From an uncultured Amphritea sp. (GTDB lineage Bacteria > Pseudomonadota > Gammaproteobacteria > Pseudomonadales > Balneatricaceae), in NCBI RefSeq assembly GCF_937127095.1, contig NZ_CAKZLP010000014.1, positions 1-37,377 on the forward strand: a stretch of 37,377 bases of DNA. Reading direction: 5' to 3'. The position numbers were made by a program, and so were the translations under genes. The notes under the pieces are model-generated. The model was not told where the DNA came from. It made no database searches and was given only the letters and a program-made list of their open reading frames with translations. This document shows positions 1-9,339 of this stretch, in pieces (the first letter of the stretch is position 1; each line of letters begins with the position of its first letter).

Positions 1-49
1 AAATGATTCCTGATGGCCCTGTCTCTGACTGTATTCTTAAATCACACCC

Positions 50-67
50 GTCGGATGGAAGTCCGAC
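50..67. repeat. Short hairpin abutting a CTAG palindromic repeat
   Basis: GTCGGA (50-55) pairs with TCCGAC (62-67) around a 6-base loop. It lies directly before the CTAG-framed element at 74-103 and is preceded by CC-C-G like the outer bases of that family, so it may be a decayed member. Nothing else is visible in 1-49. Confidence 0.45.
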
Positions 68-73
68 AGGCTG

Positions 74-103
74 CTAGACGGAAAACTGCGTTTTCCTTGC
101 TAG
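74..103. repeat. CTAG-framed palindromic repeat, forward orientation
   Basis: The element reads CTAG, AC, then stem GGAAAAC (80-86), loop tgc, stem GTTTTCC (90-96), then TTGCTAG. It is one copy of the dispersed family seen again at 25805, 27446, 30352 and 32719. The same GGAAAAC stem recurs in inverted orientation at 27453-27469. Confidence 0.8.
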
Positions 104-117
104 AAACAGCAGACCAG

Positions 118-142
118 AAAACCGCCTAAAGAGGCGGTTTTT
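118..142. terminator. Rho-independent terminator, bidirectional
   Basis: AAAACCGCC (118-126) pairs perfectly with GGCGGTTTT (133-141) across a 6-base loop. A-tract on the left and T-tract on the right allow it to work for both strands. It can serve the minus-strand operon ending at 196 and a plus-strand gene lying before the window. Confidence 0.8.
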
Positions 143-173
143 ATGTTTCAGGGGGCTTGTTTAGTCCTGTGTT

Positions 174-197
174 AACCCGGATGTTGCGGGTTTTTTT
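174..197 (+). terminator. Second terminator-like hairpin with T run
   Basis: AACCCG (174-179) pairs with CGGGTT (187-192), followed by a seven-T run (191-197). The T run points to plus-strand termination, implying a plus-strand transcript entering from the left edge. Its T run overlaps the stop codon of the minus-strand gene at 196. Confidence 0.55.
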
Positions 198-1602
198 AGT
201 GATAACCGAACATCAATAGCTGAATGACATAACCGACGCCCTCGGCTGTTTCTTTGGTGTCTGACCAGCCGCGTTTTGCCTGACGGAAGAAATCGCTGAC
301 AGGGTTCGATCGGTATCCATGCGCTTTTAAAAGAGCGATCATCTCTTTATTCCGGTGTTCCCGGGCATAACCCAACGCCCCCAGTTTGTCCTGCTCATCT
401 TTAAAGTCACGGTACTCTGGCAGCTTGAATGCTTCAAACATCGCCTTCATAACCGACGTATTGTTGTATTTAGCGGTTAGCCAGATTAAACGGCTGATAT
501 CATTGTTGTTGTAGTCTGTTCGGGGCAGTGAGTCGAATAGTGCTCCCAGCATCGCGCCGTCCTGATACTGGATCGCTAATGCCATATAAAACATCATGCA
601 GTCGTCATTGCAGCTGTTAAGGCCTGACGCCAGATCCCGTATCAGTGTATATGTTGTCCGGCGCTGCTCTAGATCGTAAACAGTGAGATCATGAACAATA
701 GCGGCTGCCAGACTATCCTGGTAAATATTCAGCTCGCGATAGTCATCGGTATAGTGGAAGATATCCAGGCCTGTATCGCGTAACTGCTGAATCTCTTTCA
801 TTGTGCCGGACTTACTGTAGTTGAAACTAGTGCTGAGAAAGAAAAATGTGTAGGGGTTGCCCTGATAGTTCTGCAACAGAATCGGTTGGTAGCGCTCGAT
901 CTGACGATAACGTCTGGTCGCAACAAGAATGTCTAATAGCTGGGATATTTTATACTGGCTGTTTTCAAACGGCGAAACAAACTGGCGGCTACTGTTGACC
1001 TTAAAAAAGGCTGGCATCAGCGGCGGGTTGTCCCAGATCAGAAAATCGTCCTGGGTCAGGTTGTCCTTGCCCGCTAACAGGGCGAACAAAAAATAGCTTT
1101 TGTCATCCAGTCTTTGTTTTAACTCAGCGTTGTAGTGTTGGTAGATATAATCCAGCTGCGTGGCAGTATCGCGGTTTAAATACATATCCAGGAGTGAGAA
1201 TTCAAGGCCTTGATCGATGGACCAGTTGCCATCGTTGTAAGTGATTTTTCGCGGCTGGTCTAACAGTGACATGCCATGGACAGACCCGGTTGCCGTAAAG
1301 AACGCTTCAAGAGCCTGAATGTCCAGTGTTTGCCACGAGGCAGTCATCACGATATCGGTAAAAGCTGTGGCCGCATCAGTCATCTCACTGGTGCTGGTGT
1401 CCACTCTGTATCCCGGGTCGTCGCACCGGGATATTTCGAAGCTGTTCTGCTTTTGTGCTTTGCGCATCTGTTCCAGTCGGGTTACCGGGTAGTGCTCACA
1501 GGCTATGACAAGGTCGGAACCCGCAGCATACAGCGTCGCAGATGCAGGCCAGAGTCCGGCCAACAACAGTCGTGTGATGATAAACAATCCTTGTCGTTTC
1601 AT
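196..1602 (-). CDS. Exported protein of unknown function, ankyrin-like C-terminus
   Basis: 468 residues; I do not recognise a named family. The N-terminus has a basic start and a hydrophobic stretch ending in an Ala-rich site near residue 27, consistent with a Sec signal peptide and a periplasmic location. Two close cysteine pairs (around residues 35/60, and a C-x3-C in 'NSCNDDCMM') would fit disulphides in an oxidising compartment. The last 120 residues show helix-turn-helix pairs of ankyrin type ('ALGYAREHRNKEMIALLKAHGY' pattern), weakly scoring by eye. It is the last gene of a four-gene minus-strand operon, 29 bases after the lipoprotein gene. GAGG lies about 12 bases before the ATG. Function not assigned. 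Confidence 0.75.
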   Translation of the reverse strand: MKRQGLFIITRLLLAGLWPASATLYAAGSDLVIACEHYPVTRLEQMRKAQKQNSFEISRCDDPGYRVDTSTSEMTDAATAFTDIVMTASWQTLDIQALEAFFTATGSVHGMSLLDQPRKITYNDGNWSIDQGLEFSLLDMYLNRDTATQLDYIYQHYNAELKQRLDDKSYFLFALLAGKDNLTQDDFLIWDNPPLMPAFFKVNSSRQFVSPFENSQYKISQLLDILVATRRYRQIERYQPILLQNYQGNPYTFFFLSTSFNYSKSGTMKEIQQLRDTGLDIFHYTDDYRELNIYQDSLAAAIVHDLTVYDLEQRRTTYTLIRDLASGLNSCNDDCMMFYMALAIQYQDGAMLGALFDSLPRTDYNNNDISRLIWLTAKYNNTSVMKAMFEAFKLPEYRDFKDEQDKLGALGYAREHRNKEMIALLKAHGYRSNPVSDFFRQAKRGWSDTKETAEGVGYVIQLLMFGYH

Positions 1603-1631
1603 GTTGGATGAATGCCTCAGTGGATGATTAG

Positions 1632-2462
1632 CTACTCTGCCGCTCTTGATTCCCGGTTGACATAAAGTTCAAGCATCGCCTCACTATGTTGAATGCCATT
1701 GAGTATTTCGCCGGGCAGCTGGGTGCTGAACTCCACTTTAGCGTAGGTGAGCCTGGCGCTGAGAGGCTTTCTGCCGCTTATCTCTATATGGCGGTTATGT
1801 GCTTTCATTAACGGCTTCAGCAGATCGATACTCCCTTTCGCTTTAATATGCCAGGGGGTAAGACTGCCGGAAAACAACTCATCTGCGGCGAGTGTCGACT
1901 CGGCAACGCTGATCTGATCAAGCGGCTGAATGCCCTCCCAGCTGACAGTCAGGGACTGATCTTTGAGTAATCTGTCTGGCCAATGGATACCCTGCAGATT
2001 TACGTGGGGTGGATGGTCGAAGTGCGCCAGACTAACCGGTGGGCGTCCTGGTAAGACCAGACTGACATCAATGCCCTCTTCGTTTATTGGAATATCATCG
2101 CCGGTATAATAGGTTTTCTGGCCGTACCATGCCCGGGATTGATCCCAGCGCGACAAGCGCACACCGTTGACGAGCAGATAGGCCTGTTGCAGCAGAATAA
2201 ATGCGCCTCCCTCGGTTAAGAGTTCCACGGAGATATCTTCTATGATCTGCGGATTGTCCAGATTGTCGCGAACGGTGATAGACATGCTCAAACTATCGGG
2301 GTCGAAAGGCTGAGTTTCGTCAAACAGTGTTAGCGTGTTGTTTGTCTTTTCCCGGTTGTTGGTGTTGTCTGTTTGTTCACTGCAGCCACAGAGGGTTGCG
2401 CAGAGGAATATGACCATCAGCAGTGTTAATGGCGTTACTGTCTTTTGACATTGGCTACTCAC
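1632..2462 (-). CDS. Putative lipoprotein of unknown function
   Basis: 276 residues. The N-terminus is a hydrophobic segment followed by a lipobox-like L-C-G-C near residues 24-27 and a polar Asn/Thr-rich linker, so it is probably lipid-anchored in the envelope; a cysteine at -2 is slightly unusual. The body is rich in beta-strand-like stretches and matches nothing I recognise. It starts at GTG: the GTGA at 2459-2462 overlaps the stop of the upstream 510-residue gene, a classic translational-coupling arrangement, and no other in-frame Met lies before the hydrophobic core. Third gene of the envelope operon. Confidence 0.75.
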   Translation of the reverse strand: MSSQCQKTVTPLTLLMVIFLCATLCGCSEQTDNTNNREKTNNTLTLFDETQPFDPDSLSMSITVRDNLDNPQIIEDISVELLTEGGAFILLQQAYLLVNGVRLSRWDQSRAWYGQKTYYTGDDIPINEEGIDVSLVLPGRPPVSLAHFDHPPHVNLQGIHWPDRLLKDQSLTVSWEGIQPLDQISVAESTLAADELFSGSLTPWHIKAKGSIDLLKPLMKAHNRHIEISGRKPLSARLTYAKVEFSTQLPGEILNGIQHSEAMLELYVNRESRAAE

Positions 2463-3991
2463 TCTTTTCCCCCAGCCTGATCATCAGGGCCCGGTTGTCC
2501 GGAAAGCTCGCTGGTGGTTGCAAATTCCCCCTGGTGCAGCTGGTATCCGGGAAGATCTTTATCCCATTGCAGGTATACCAATGATGAACCTGTCAGCAGG
2601 CAGCGATCTTCACAGAATGGTTCTGTTTGTTTATCCCGCAGCAGAAGGTTGAAGTCATGATCAAGCAGATAATATTGCTGTTGTTCGTTGTTTTTTAACC
2701 GCTCTATCAGGATCAGACTATCAGGGGCGTTGCTGCCGGTGAAACCGTGCTGTTGGCTCTCCTGTTCCGGGTCGATCAGATTGATCAGTTCGCCTTTGTT
2801 GGTGAGCACCGCATTGAAGGGTGTCCCCCGCTCGCTAATACGCCTGCGCATATCACGGAGTAAATCGTTGTAAACGCCCCGTAATAACGGGTTGTCAATC
2901 ATGCGTTGATAAGCGGGTGTGAGTTCCAGACCGGGAGTGGTCGGCATGGTCACACTTTGCAGGTAGTTGAGCTGTATCTCGGCGATGTGGCTCTTTTCCC
3001 TACCATAGAAACCCAGGAGTATCAGGTTTTTATCGGCGTCCCGGTAAAACGCGTTGATATAATAGTCTGTATAAGACTCAAGGTCGGGGCTTAGCCGGGT
3101 CTGCTGTATGGGGTCGCCGGATTTGTGGATGATGAAAACAGAGTCACCCCCACTCAGAATAAAGGCGTCATCGTACTCTTTCGCCAGGCTGAGGGCTTTG
3201 TAAACCAGAGCAATACCCGGGGACTTTGCCAGAAGGATCTGGCGTTGTTTGCTGCCTTCCCTATCAAGAAAATAAGCGTACTGTCGAAACGTCATGTAGT
3301 CCTTACCCGGGGGTATTTCTCTCCGAACCACTCCCGCCATGACCTGCCCGTCGGTTGTTATCATGAGTGAATTAATCAGCTCATTGTGAAACTCCTGGCG
3401 ACGTAAAATCTGCCCTTCAGCTGAGATGTAAAACAGGAAAGAGGAGAAACTGTTTTCCTCATCAATTATTAACGGGCTCATCGCCAGCAGAATCCGGCCA
3501 TCAGGCAGGCGCACCATGGGGCCCGAAGACACCAGGTCGTTATCAAACCGGTTAACCCAGAGCACAGAACCATCCGGGGCAAGATGAAACAGGCTTACGG
3601 CGATCTTCCGGCCGGTGCTGGTGGAAAACAGGTCCATCTCGGTTGAGCCATGACTGGACGGGCTGCGGAGCAGGTCGTCGATCGCACCGCGATCAAAATG
3701 GACCTCGATATCGTCCGAATGCAGGGTGGTGCCGGCAATGTAATAACCGGAATCATCGGCAGTTATTGCGCTAACGTGATTAATGTTCTGCAGCGGATGT
3801 TGCCAGCCCGGCACATATTTCCGGCTGTTGCGTGATGGCAATGTATCCAGCTCCAGGCTGGGATAGGCCTGGAGTCCGTCCAGCGGCTGCATACGCAGAT
3901 GATGCATCAGGTTATCAGGAATGGTGTTGCTGCTTGCCCAAAGGCAGGGGGCGAGCAGGATCATGGCGGTAAGGGTAAGCGTGCGCATCAT
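2459..3991 (-). CDS. Exported protein, probable beta-propeller-like
   Basis: About 510 residues from the ATG at 3991, whose ATGA overlaps the upstream stop codon; a start three codons further upstream (TTG) is less likely. A signal peptide is clear (two Met, Arg, hydrophobic core, 'LWA-SS' site). The body carries repeated units of the form 'G..LW..RF.....' and 'DG.ILLA', with pairs such as 'FHLAPDGSVLWVNRF' and 'YISAEGQILRRQEF' that resemble blades of a beta-propeller; similar units appear in the C-terminal half of the gene upstream. No catalytic motif is visible. Likely periplasmic or surface protein working with its operon partners; function unknown. Confidence 0.75.
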   Translation of the reverse strand: MMRTLTLTAMILLAPCLWASSNTIPDNLMHHLRMQPLDGLQAYPSLELDTLPSRNSRKYVPGWQHPLQNINHVSAITADDSGYYIAGTTLHSDDIEVHFDRGAIDDLLRSPSSHGSTEMDLFSTSTGRKIAVSLFHLAPDGSVLWVNRFDNDLVSSGPMVRLPDGRILLAMSPLIIDEENSFSSFLFYISAEGQILRRQEFHNELINSLMITTDGQVMAGVVRREIPPGKDYMTFRQYAYFLDREGSKQRQILLAKSPGIALVYKALSLAKEYDDAFILSGGDSVFIIHKSGDPIQQTRLSPDLESYTDYYINAFYRDADKNLILLGFYGREKSHIAEIQLNYLQSVTMPTTPGLELTPAYQRMIDNPLLRGVYNDLLRDMRRRISERGTPFNAVLTNKGELINLIDPEQESQQHGFTGSNAPDSLILIERLKNNEQQQYYLLDHDFNLLLRDKQTEPFCEDRCLLTGSSLVYLQWDKDLPGYQLHQGEFATTSELSGQPGPDDQAGGKE

Positions 3992-6936
3992 GGTTTCCAA
4001 TCGAAATATATCTGACAGCTGTCGGCATCAATCCGGGCAAGTACGGCGTTACTGTTGGCCGAACTGTCAGCATCCTTTATATAGGCAGCGACCAGTCCGT
4101 CCTTCCAGGGGGCGGCGGCTGCAATTATGTCTCCGGCGTCACCGATTAAGCTGGTGCTGAAGCTGGCTTCATCTGGCGAGAGACAGAAGAGCACCGGTTG
4201 ATTGATCTTGTCGTACTGGCTGTTACCGTAGCGTTGTTCCTGTCTGCCGAGACCGATGATGCGGCCTTGTGGTGTTTGCAATAGCCGCTCCAGTCCTGGA
4301 ATACTTTTCAGCTGACTGATGAGACTGCCATCCTGAAGGGATAGTTTGGCAAGGGTCTCTTCGCTGTCAATGGTGTAGAACAGATGATGAGTGGGGTCGG
4401 TTAACAGACCCTGCATGCTGTCCATATCGTGATATATCCGGCTCCAGATCTGTTCTCCCTGTGGCGATAGCAAGGCGGCAAAGGTCCGGAAAAAGTCGTT
4501 GTACTGGTTGAGGTGCCCTGTTACCAGCAGTGTGCCGTCCGGCAGTTGCTGCATCGCATTGATTGTCGACCGGACATAGCCAAAATCGAGTTGATAATGA
4601 CCCAGCAGATCGCCATTGCTATCCAGCACTTCATAGGCGGCATCCATCCCGTGAGTACCGTAGGCATAGAGTTTGCCCTCCGCGCCGGATAGCAGACCCT
4701 CTGTGTGATCCAGCAGAATGGTATCGCCTTTGGCAAATGGCTGAGCTTCTTTGAACAGGAGTTGATGGGTGCCTGACACAAAGTCCTGCTCTCCATTGCG
4801 TGCTACTAGCCAGCCTGGCCTATCCTCTGTTTCATGGCGGATATTAGTGGTCGAAAACGTCTTCTGACCGGTGCCAGGGATTGTGCGGATCAGTGCCAGC
4901 ATGTTATCGGCCTCGCCCAGAATAGTGCAGCCAGCGGTATCGCAGGACATGCTGTCAACGGTGGTGCTGAAGGGAGATTGGTCCAGGTCCAGGTAGTGGA
5001 AGGTTTTGATCTCGAAGTTATCTGAACGTTTTTGAATCACGACCTGTTCAGGGCCCGCAAGGATGATATACGCATGACTGTCGCTGACCGCATAGTCGAT
5101 CGGTGGCAGATCTCCGCTGCCAATTAACGCGGTATTTGACATCTCGCCATCGGTGCTCAGGATCGATGCAAGATAACGTGAAACTAAGCGGGGTGGTTCG
5201 GATGAGGAGAGATATATTTCCGGGCGGAAGAGGATCATCGTCCGGTCAGGATAGTAGTCCTGTTTTTGTAGATCGTAAGTGAAAAAACGGTGGAAGGTTT
5301 TTTTGCCGACGGTTGCAACGGGCACCGCGGGAACAAAAGCCTCAGGACGAGTGGCGATATTGCCCACCGGGGTGAGTGAATTATCGTATGCAACGGTTGT
5401 TCGGCTGGTGGTCAATGCATAGCCTTCGGAATGTATCACCAGTGATTCGAATACACCCAGAATATCGGTTTGCTGCAGTGGCTCTCCATGCTCACTGAAT
5501 AGCGTTAGCCGGGTCTTCTGTCGACCATCAAGAAAACGATTTTGCGCTAAGAGCAGTTTACCGTTGTTGAAGTACAGCCCTGCGGGATTATCGAGAATAT
5601 TAAAAAATCGTTCCTGATCTAACGTCTGCTCCCAGAGAATGGTGCCGGTGGTGTCTTGTCGGGACAGCTGGTAGCGTTTTTCTGTGTTTGAATACAACAG
5701 AACATAGAGATCGTCCTGAGGCGAGGCTGCCAGCTTGAGTGGCAGGTTAGGGTAGGGCAAATAGTGGTTGAACCGGCTGCCCAATGAATAGGCCATAGTG
5801 TAAAAACGGTTGATCTGTTCCTGAGTGGCCGCGCCGTTATCGATCAGCAATTTGGCCATTTCAAGGTGCTCATCTGAGGTATGTTCCAGCATCCTTTCCA
5901 TCACCGTGATGCCATAGTACAGAGCTGTCTGGGGATTTATCCCGCTATCAATGTAACGCTGCACCAGTGCATAGTTGTATTCACCCACCGCCTCACCAAA
6001 AGGGTTCTCACTGGCGCAGGGGATGCCCTGATCGAAAAGTACGACGGCTGTCGGGTCATCAGAATCGCAATACTGGTCAACGTATCCTGGGCCGAATATG
6101 GCATAGTCCGGATGGGTAATAACCAGATCGTAGGGCAGTTTTTTCAGCATGTCGAAAAAGTCCCAGCTATCGTCCTCTGTATAGCGAACAGACGAGAACA
6201 GCGCTTCGGTTAACAGGCGCTGGCGGGGTGACGCGCTGGCAAAGTCGATGGGGTTGAGCAGATTTTCGACATTTTCTTGCGAGAACTGTTCAGGGTAGAG
6301 GCTATAGAGTTGGAAGAGGGCATCACCACTGAGATATTCCTGCAGCATGTTGGTGGCCTCTGCCTGGGTCGGGCGATATCCGGCAGCAAGAATCTCACTT
6401 GTCTGAGAACTATCGGAAGGGTCGTAGGCGGCTTGCAATATTTGTGGATCGGCGAAGGGCAGGTTGTTTCTTAACCACCAGACCATTTCGTCTGTATCGT
6501 CGGGTTTTAGTGTTGCCGATAAACGCTTAAACGCCTCATGATCGATCAGTGCGCCACGTTCTATCAGGTCACTTGCTAATGAGTGCTGACCGCCAGCAAC
6601 GGCCGCGACCAGTGCATTGTCGCCGTTACTGTCAGGCTTACTGAAGTTGTGTGGTGTTGTCTGTAGGTAAAGCTGTTCGAGACGCTCACGATCACCCTCA
6701 AAGGCCGCCTGGGTCATGGCGTTTCTGCCATTCGAAAGTGGGGCATAAGGCTCTTTGTAAGCGTCAGCGGGGTGGGGTGTGTAACTGTGTAGGCCAGATT
6801 TTTTGACTTTTTCAGGCGGAGTGGCGTTTGCTGTTTCCGGACTGAACGATGAGGGGCGCTTATCGGGATTGATCGTTACTGCGATGAAGATCAGGGAGCT
6901 GATAACAGCGACGAATAAGAGTGTTTTTTTAAACAT
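3988..6936 (-). CDS. Large envelope protein: signal anchor, ankyrin-like repeats, propeller-like C-terminus
   Basis: 982 residues from the ATG at 6936, chosen because a basic residue pair and a hydrophobic segment (residues 2-21, signal anchor or uncleaved signal) follow it immediately; the frame stays open 18 codons further upstream. Residues about 45-130 look like ankyrin repeats ('NGRNAMTQAAFEGDRERLEQL', 'NGDNALVAAVAGGQHSLASDL') and a second ankyrin-like pair lies near residues 315-385. From about 400 on, repeating 'G..L......DG..' units suggest one or two beta-propellers. First gene of the four-gene operon; the next gene starts in its stop codon. No named homologue recognised. Confidence 0.75.
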   Translation of the reverse strand: MFKKTLLFVAVISSLIFIAVTINPDKRPSSFSPETANATPPEKVKKSGLHSYTPHPADAYKEPYAPLSNGRNAMTQAAFEGDRERLEQLYLQTTPHNFSKPDSNGDNALVAAVAGGQHSLASDLIERGALIDHEAFKRLSATLKPDDTDEMVWWLRNNLPFADPQILQAAYDPSDSSQTSEILAAGYRPTQAEATNMLQEYLSGDALFQLYSLYPEQFSQENVENLLNPIDFASASPRQRLLTEALFSSVRYTEDDSWDFFDMLKKLPYDLVITHPDYAIFGPGYVDQYCDSDDPTAVVLFDQGIPCASENPFGEAVGEYNYALVQRYIDSGINPQTALYYGITVMERMLEHTSDEHLEMAKLLIDNGAATQEQINRFYTMAYSLGSRFNHYLPYPNLPLKLAASPQDDLYVLLYSNTEKRYQLSRQDTTGTILWEQTLDQERFFNILDNPAGLYFNNGKLLLAQNRFLDGRQKTRLTLFSEHGEPLQQTDILGVFESLVIHSEGYALTTSRTTVAYDNSLTPVGNIATRPEAFVPAVPVATVGKKTFHRFFTYDLQKQDYYPDRTMILFRPEIYLSSSEPPRLVSRYLASILSTDGEMSNTALIGSGDLPPIDYAVSDSHAYIILAGPEQVVIQKRSDNFEIKTFHYLDLDQSPFSTTVDSMSCDTAGCTILGEADNMLALIRTIPGTGQKTFSTTNIRHETEDRPGWLVARNGEQDFVSGTHQLLFKEAQPFAKGDTILLDHTEGLLSGAEGKLYAYGTHGMDAAYEVLDSNGDLLGHYQLDFGYVRSTINAMQQLPDGTLLVTGHLNQYNDFFRTFAALLSPQGEQIWSRIYHDMDSMQGLLTDPTHHLFYTIDSEETLAKLSLQDGSLISQLKSIPGLERLLQTPQGRIIGLGRQEQRYGNSQYDKINQPVLFCLSPDEASFSTSLIGDAGDIIAAAAPWKDGLVAAYIKDADSSANSNAVLARIDADSCQIYFDWKP

Positions 6937-7039
6937 GTAATTACTTAATGGCCATCCGTGGGAGGAAAATAATACCCCGGATAGCCGCACTTTTCATGTC
7001 AGTCAGGGCGCAAACCAGCGACCTGTATCAAACAAAAAG

Positions 7040-7606
7040 TCACTTTATTTCATTTAGCAGTGTTTCAGTGCTATCAATCCGGGCATAGGCAAATCCCAGC
7101 GCCGCCATAAATGAAGCGTGTACCTGCTCGGCGGGGACGGTGATGCCGTTGAATGCCTGATCTCTTGTGGCGCAGGCATCCTGAGCGACGGTGACGTTGT
7201 AGCCCAGATCGGCTGCGGCACGAACGCCAGCATCGATACACAGATGGCTCATCGCCCCGGCCACGATCAGATTTTCAATGTTTAAGGTCTCGAGAACCTG
7301 TTTCAGGTTGGTCTCTTTAAAACTGTTTGCTGAGTGTTTCAAAATAACCGGTTCATCGTTTACCGCGGCAACGGTGCTGTGAATCTGTGCACCTTGCGAT
7401 CCGGGCTTAAAGAAGGGAGCCTCATCGGTTTTAAATTCATGGCGTACATGGATAACCAGCATCTGTTTTTCACGAAAAGCGGCCAGTAGTTTTGCGCCGT
7501 TATCCGCAGCACGCTGAGTGTTATTCAGTTCCCATTTACCGCCCGGAAAATAGTCATTCTGAAAATCGATTAACAGCAGTGCTGTATTCGGCTGAACCTG
7601 TGTCAT
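7040..7606 (-). CDS. Isochorismatase-family cysteine hydrolase
   Basis: 188 residues from the ATG at 7606; AGAGG sits about 8 bases before it, whereas the 31-codon upstream extension has no family similarity. The family triad is visible: Asp14 in 'LLIDFQND', Lys90 in 'VILKHSANSF' and the nucleophile Cys123 in 'SHLCIDAGVRAA'. Members hydrolyse amides or isochorismate-like substrates (nicotinamidase, ureidoacrylate and similar); the substrate cannot be told from sequence. It is divergent from the GlxA-type regulator at 7736, a pairing common for this family, which suggests that regulator controls it. Cytoplasmic, soluble. Confidence 0.9.
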   Translation of the reverse strand: MTQVQPNTALLLIDFQNDYFPGGKWELNNTQRAADNGAKLLAAFREKQMLVIHVRHEFKTDEAPFFKPGSQGAQIHSTVAAVNDEPVILKHSANSFKETNLKQVLETLNIENLIVAGAMSHLCIDAGVRAAADLGYNVTVAQDACATRDQAFNGITVPAEQVHASFMAALGFAYARIDSTETLLNEIK

Positions 7607-7735
7607 AGCGATACCTCTATCAGTAGTATTGGTTGATATGGCTATTATCCGCTGACTCAGTTCTCTATACTGGAGTCGTTTTTGACATATTAAGAGCAAT
7701 AAGTGACATATAAGTAATATATAGCGTCGGTGTTT

Positions 7736-8680
7736 ATGAAAACAATCAACATTGCGGTTATCGACTATCCCGGGGGGATGAAATCCGCCATCGAAGGGTT
7801 ATCTGAGCTGTTTGGCATGGCCAATCGTTTGAGTCTGGAGCGGCCAGAGGGAGTGCATTTTGAGATCCGGGTGTTGTCGAGTGGGGAGTTAGCCGATCTG
7901 TCAGCGCCCGTTATAACCGATGTTCCGCAAGTGATTATTTTGCCCCCTTGCATTGTTGGTAGTTTCTATACCGACGAACAACCGATTCTGAGTGAATGGC
8001 TGAAGGCGATGCATGCTTCAGGCGTGTTGCTCTGTTCTGTCTGTGCCGGGGCTTTTATTCTGGCGCAGACGGGCCTGTTGAATCAGCGAGCGGCGACGAC
8101 CCACTGGATGCTGGCTGAGCAACTGGCCCAGCGATTTCCCGACATCAGAGTGGATGACAGTAAAATACTGATTAATGATGGGGATCTGATTACTGCGGGT
8201 GGCCTGATGGCCTGGCTGGATCTAGGACTGGAGTTGGTGGCACAGTTCGGCAGTCCGGCACTGATGCGCCAGTTAGGCAAGCACCTCGTGGTTGATACCG
8301 CCCCCCGTCAGCAACGTTACTATCGCTGCTTTATGCCACCATTTGATCATGGCGACCGGGCTGTTCTGAAGAGTCAGCACTATTTACAAAGTCATAGCCA
8401 CACCAGCGTGACGGTGAAGCAACTGGCGGAAGACTGTCACCTGACCGAGCGGACCTTTCTGCGCCGTTTTGTCCGCGCAACCGGGTATAAACCAAAAGAG
8501 TACATCCAGCAGTTGCGTATCAGTAAAGCCTGCGAAGCGCTGGAAGGCTCAACGGAGAGTATTGAGGCGATCTCGCTGAATAGCGGATACGACGATGTCA
8601 GTGCCTTCAGAAAAGTGTTTATTAAAATTATCGGGCTGACGCCGCGCGAGTTTCGGCGACGTTTTAGTGCTGAAACCTGA
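7736..8680 (+). CDS. GlxA-type AraC-family transcriptional regulator (DJ-1/PfpI + HTH)
   Basis: About 314 residues from the ATG at 7736; a GTG two codons earlier (7730) is also possible and neither has a strong ribosome binding site. Residues 1-170 form a DJ-1/PfpI-like sensor domain with the nucleophile-elbow cysteine at 103 ('SVCAGAFILAQTGLL'). Residues about 215-310 are an AraC-type double helix-turn-helix ('VTVKQLAEDCHLTERTFLRRF' region and 'SGYDDVSAFRKVF'). Such proteins are DNA-binding activators, often of the gene beside them; here the divergent isochorismatase is the natural target. Ligand unknown. Confidence 0.9.
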   Translation: MKTINIAVIDYPGGMKSAIEGLSELFGMANRLSLERPEGVHFEIRVLSSGELADLSAPVITDVPQVIILPPCIVGSFYTDEQPILSEWLKAMHASGVLLCSVCAGAFILAQTGLLNQRAATTHWMLAEQLAQRFPDIRVDDSKILINDGDLITAGGLMAWLDLGLELVAQFGSPALMRQLGKHLVVDTAPRQQRYYRCFMPPFDHGDRAVLKSQHYLQSHSHTSVTVKQLAEDCHLTERTFLRRFVRATGYKPKEYIQQLRISKACEALEGSTESIEAISLNSGYDDVSAFRKVFIKIIGLTPREFRRRFSAET

Positions 8681-8817
8681 TGCAGATGCTTAAAACGGCA
8701 GATAGTCTGGTTGTTGAAGGTCGAATAAATCGGCCAGATACGTTAGCCTGCGATATTCATTGAGTGTGTACATAGTCAGATGTACGAAATGTATCCCTGC
8801 ATATCAGGAGGATAGCG

Positions 8818-9294
8818 ATGTTATATAAGGGAGTTTTACTGGGTTTGCTGTTGGTTTCTCAACTGACGTTTGCTGACTCATCGGAGATCTATCTTCTCGG
8901 TGAGTTTACCTATAAAGGCACGCCGATCAGTAAAGCGGTATTGCTGGAAGATAAGCGGGTAACGGAACTGGAGCAGTGCCGTGATTTTGTACATTATCAG
9001 ATACGTGGCACTGAGCGGGGTAAAAACTACTACCGTCACTATATCCGGGCGCAGAAAACCGGCGTGAACATCGTTCCCCGTTATACCTGTATTCAAACCC
9101 GTATGAAGGTCAGTGAATGGAATGACCATGATTTCTACGACAAGGTGTATCTGATCGATCTGCGTGATGGTCTGCAGTTTACCCGGTTTGAAGATACCAA
9201 CAGCTGCTGGGCTGAAATTCGCAAAGACCCTGATAAACATACCAAGCAATTGTTCTGCGCTAAAATGAGTCAGACGGTGTCTGCTGCAAAATAA
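8818..9294 (+). CDS. Small exported protein of unknown function
   Basis: 158 residues with a cleavable signal peptide (hydrophobic core 'GVLLGLLLVSQ', Ala-Asp cleavage site near residue 19). Four cysteines follow in the mature part, consistent with two disulphides in the periplasm. A strong AGGAGG lies about 6 bases before the ATG. It stands alone between the regulator and the ribosomal cluster. The 137 bases before it hold no recognisable site. I do not recognise the family. Confidence 0.8.
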   Translation: MLYKGVLLGLLLVSQLTFADSSEIYLLGEFTYKGTPISKAVLLEDKRVTELEQCRDFVHYQIRGTERGKNYYRHYIRAQKTGVNIVPRYTCIQTRMKVSEWNDHDFYDKVYLIDLRDGLQFTRFEDTNSCWAEIRKDPDKHTKQLFCAKMSQTVSAAK

Positions 9295-9304
9295 GATAGA
9301 TTTG

Positions 9305-9333
9305 TTTGTGTTTTGTCTGTCTTCGCGTATAAT
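9305..9333 (+). promoter_or_regulatory. Probable sigma-70 promoter of the rpsF cluster
   Basis: A perfect -10 TATAAT lies at 9328-9333. The best -35 at a 17-base spacing is TTTGTG (9305-9310), which is weak. It is the only such match in the 143-base gap before rpsF, giving a leader of roughly 95-100 bases. Confidence 0.6.
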
Positions 9334-9339
9334 TTCGCC

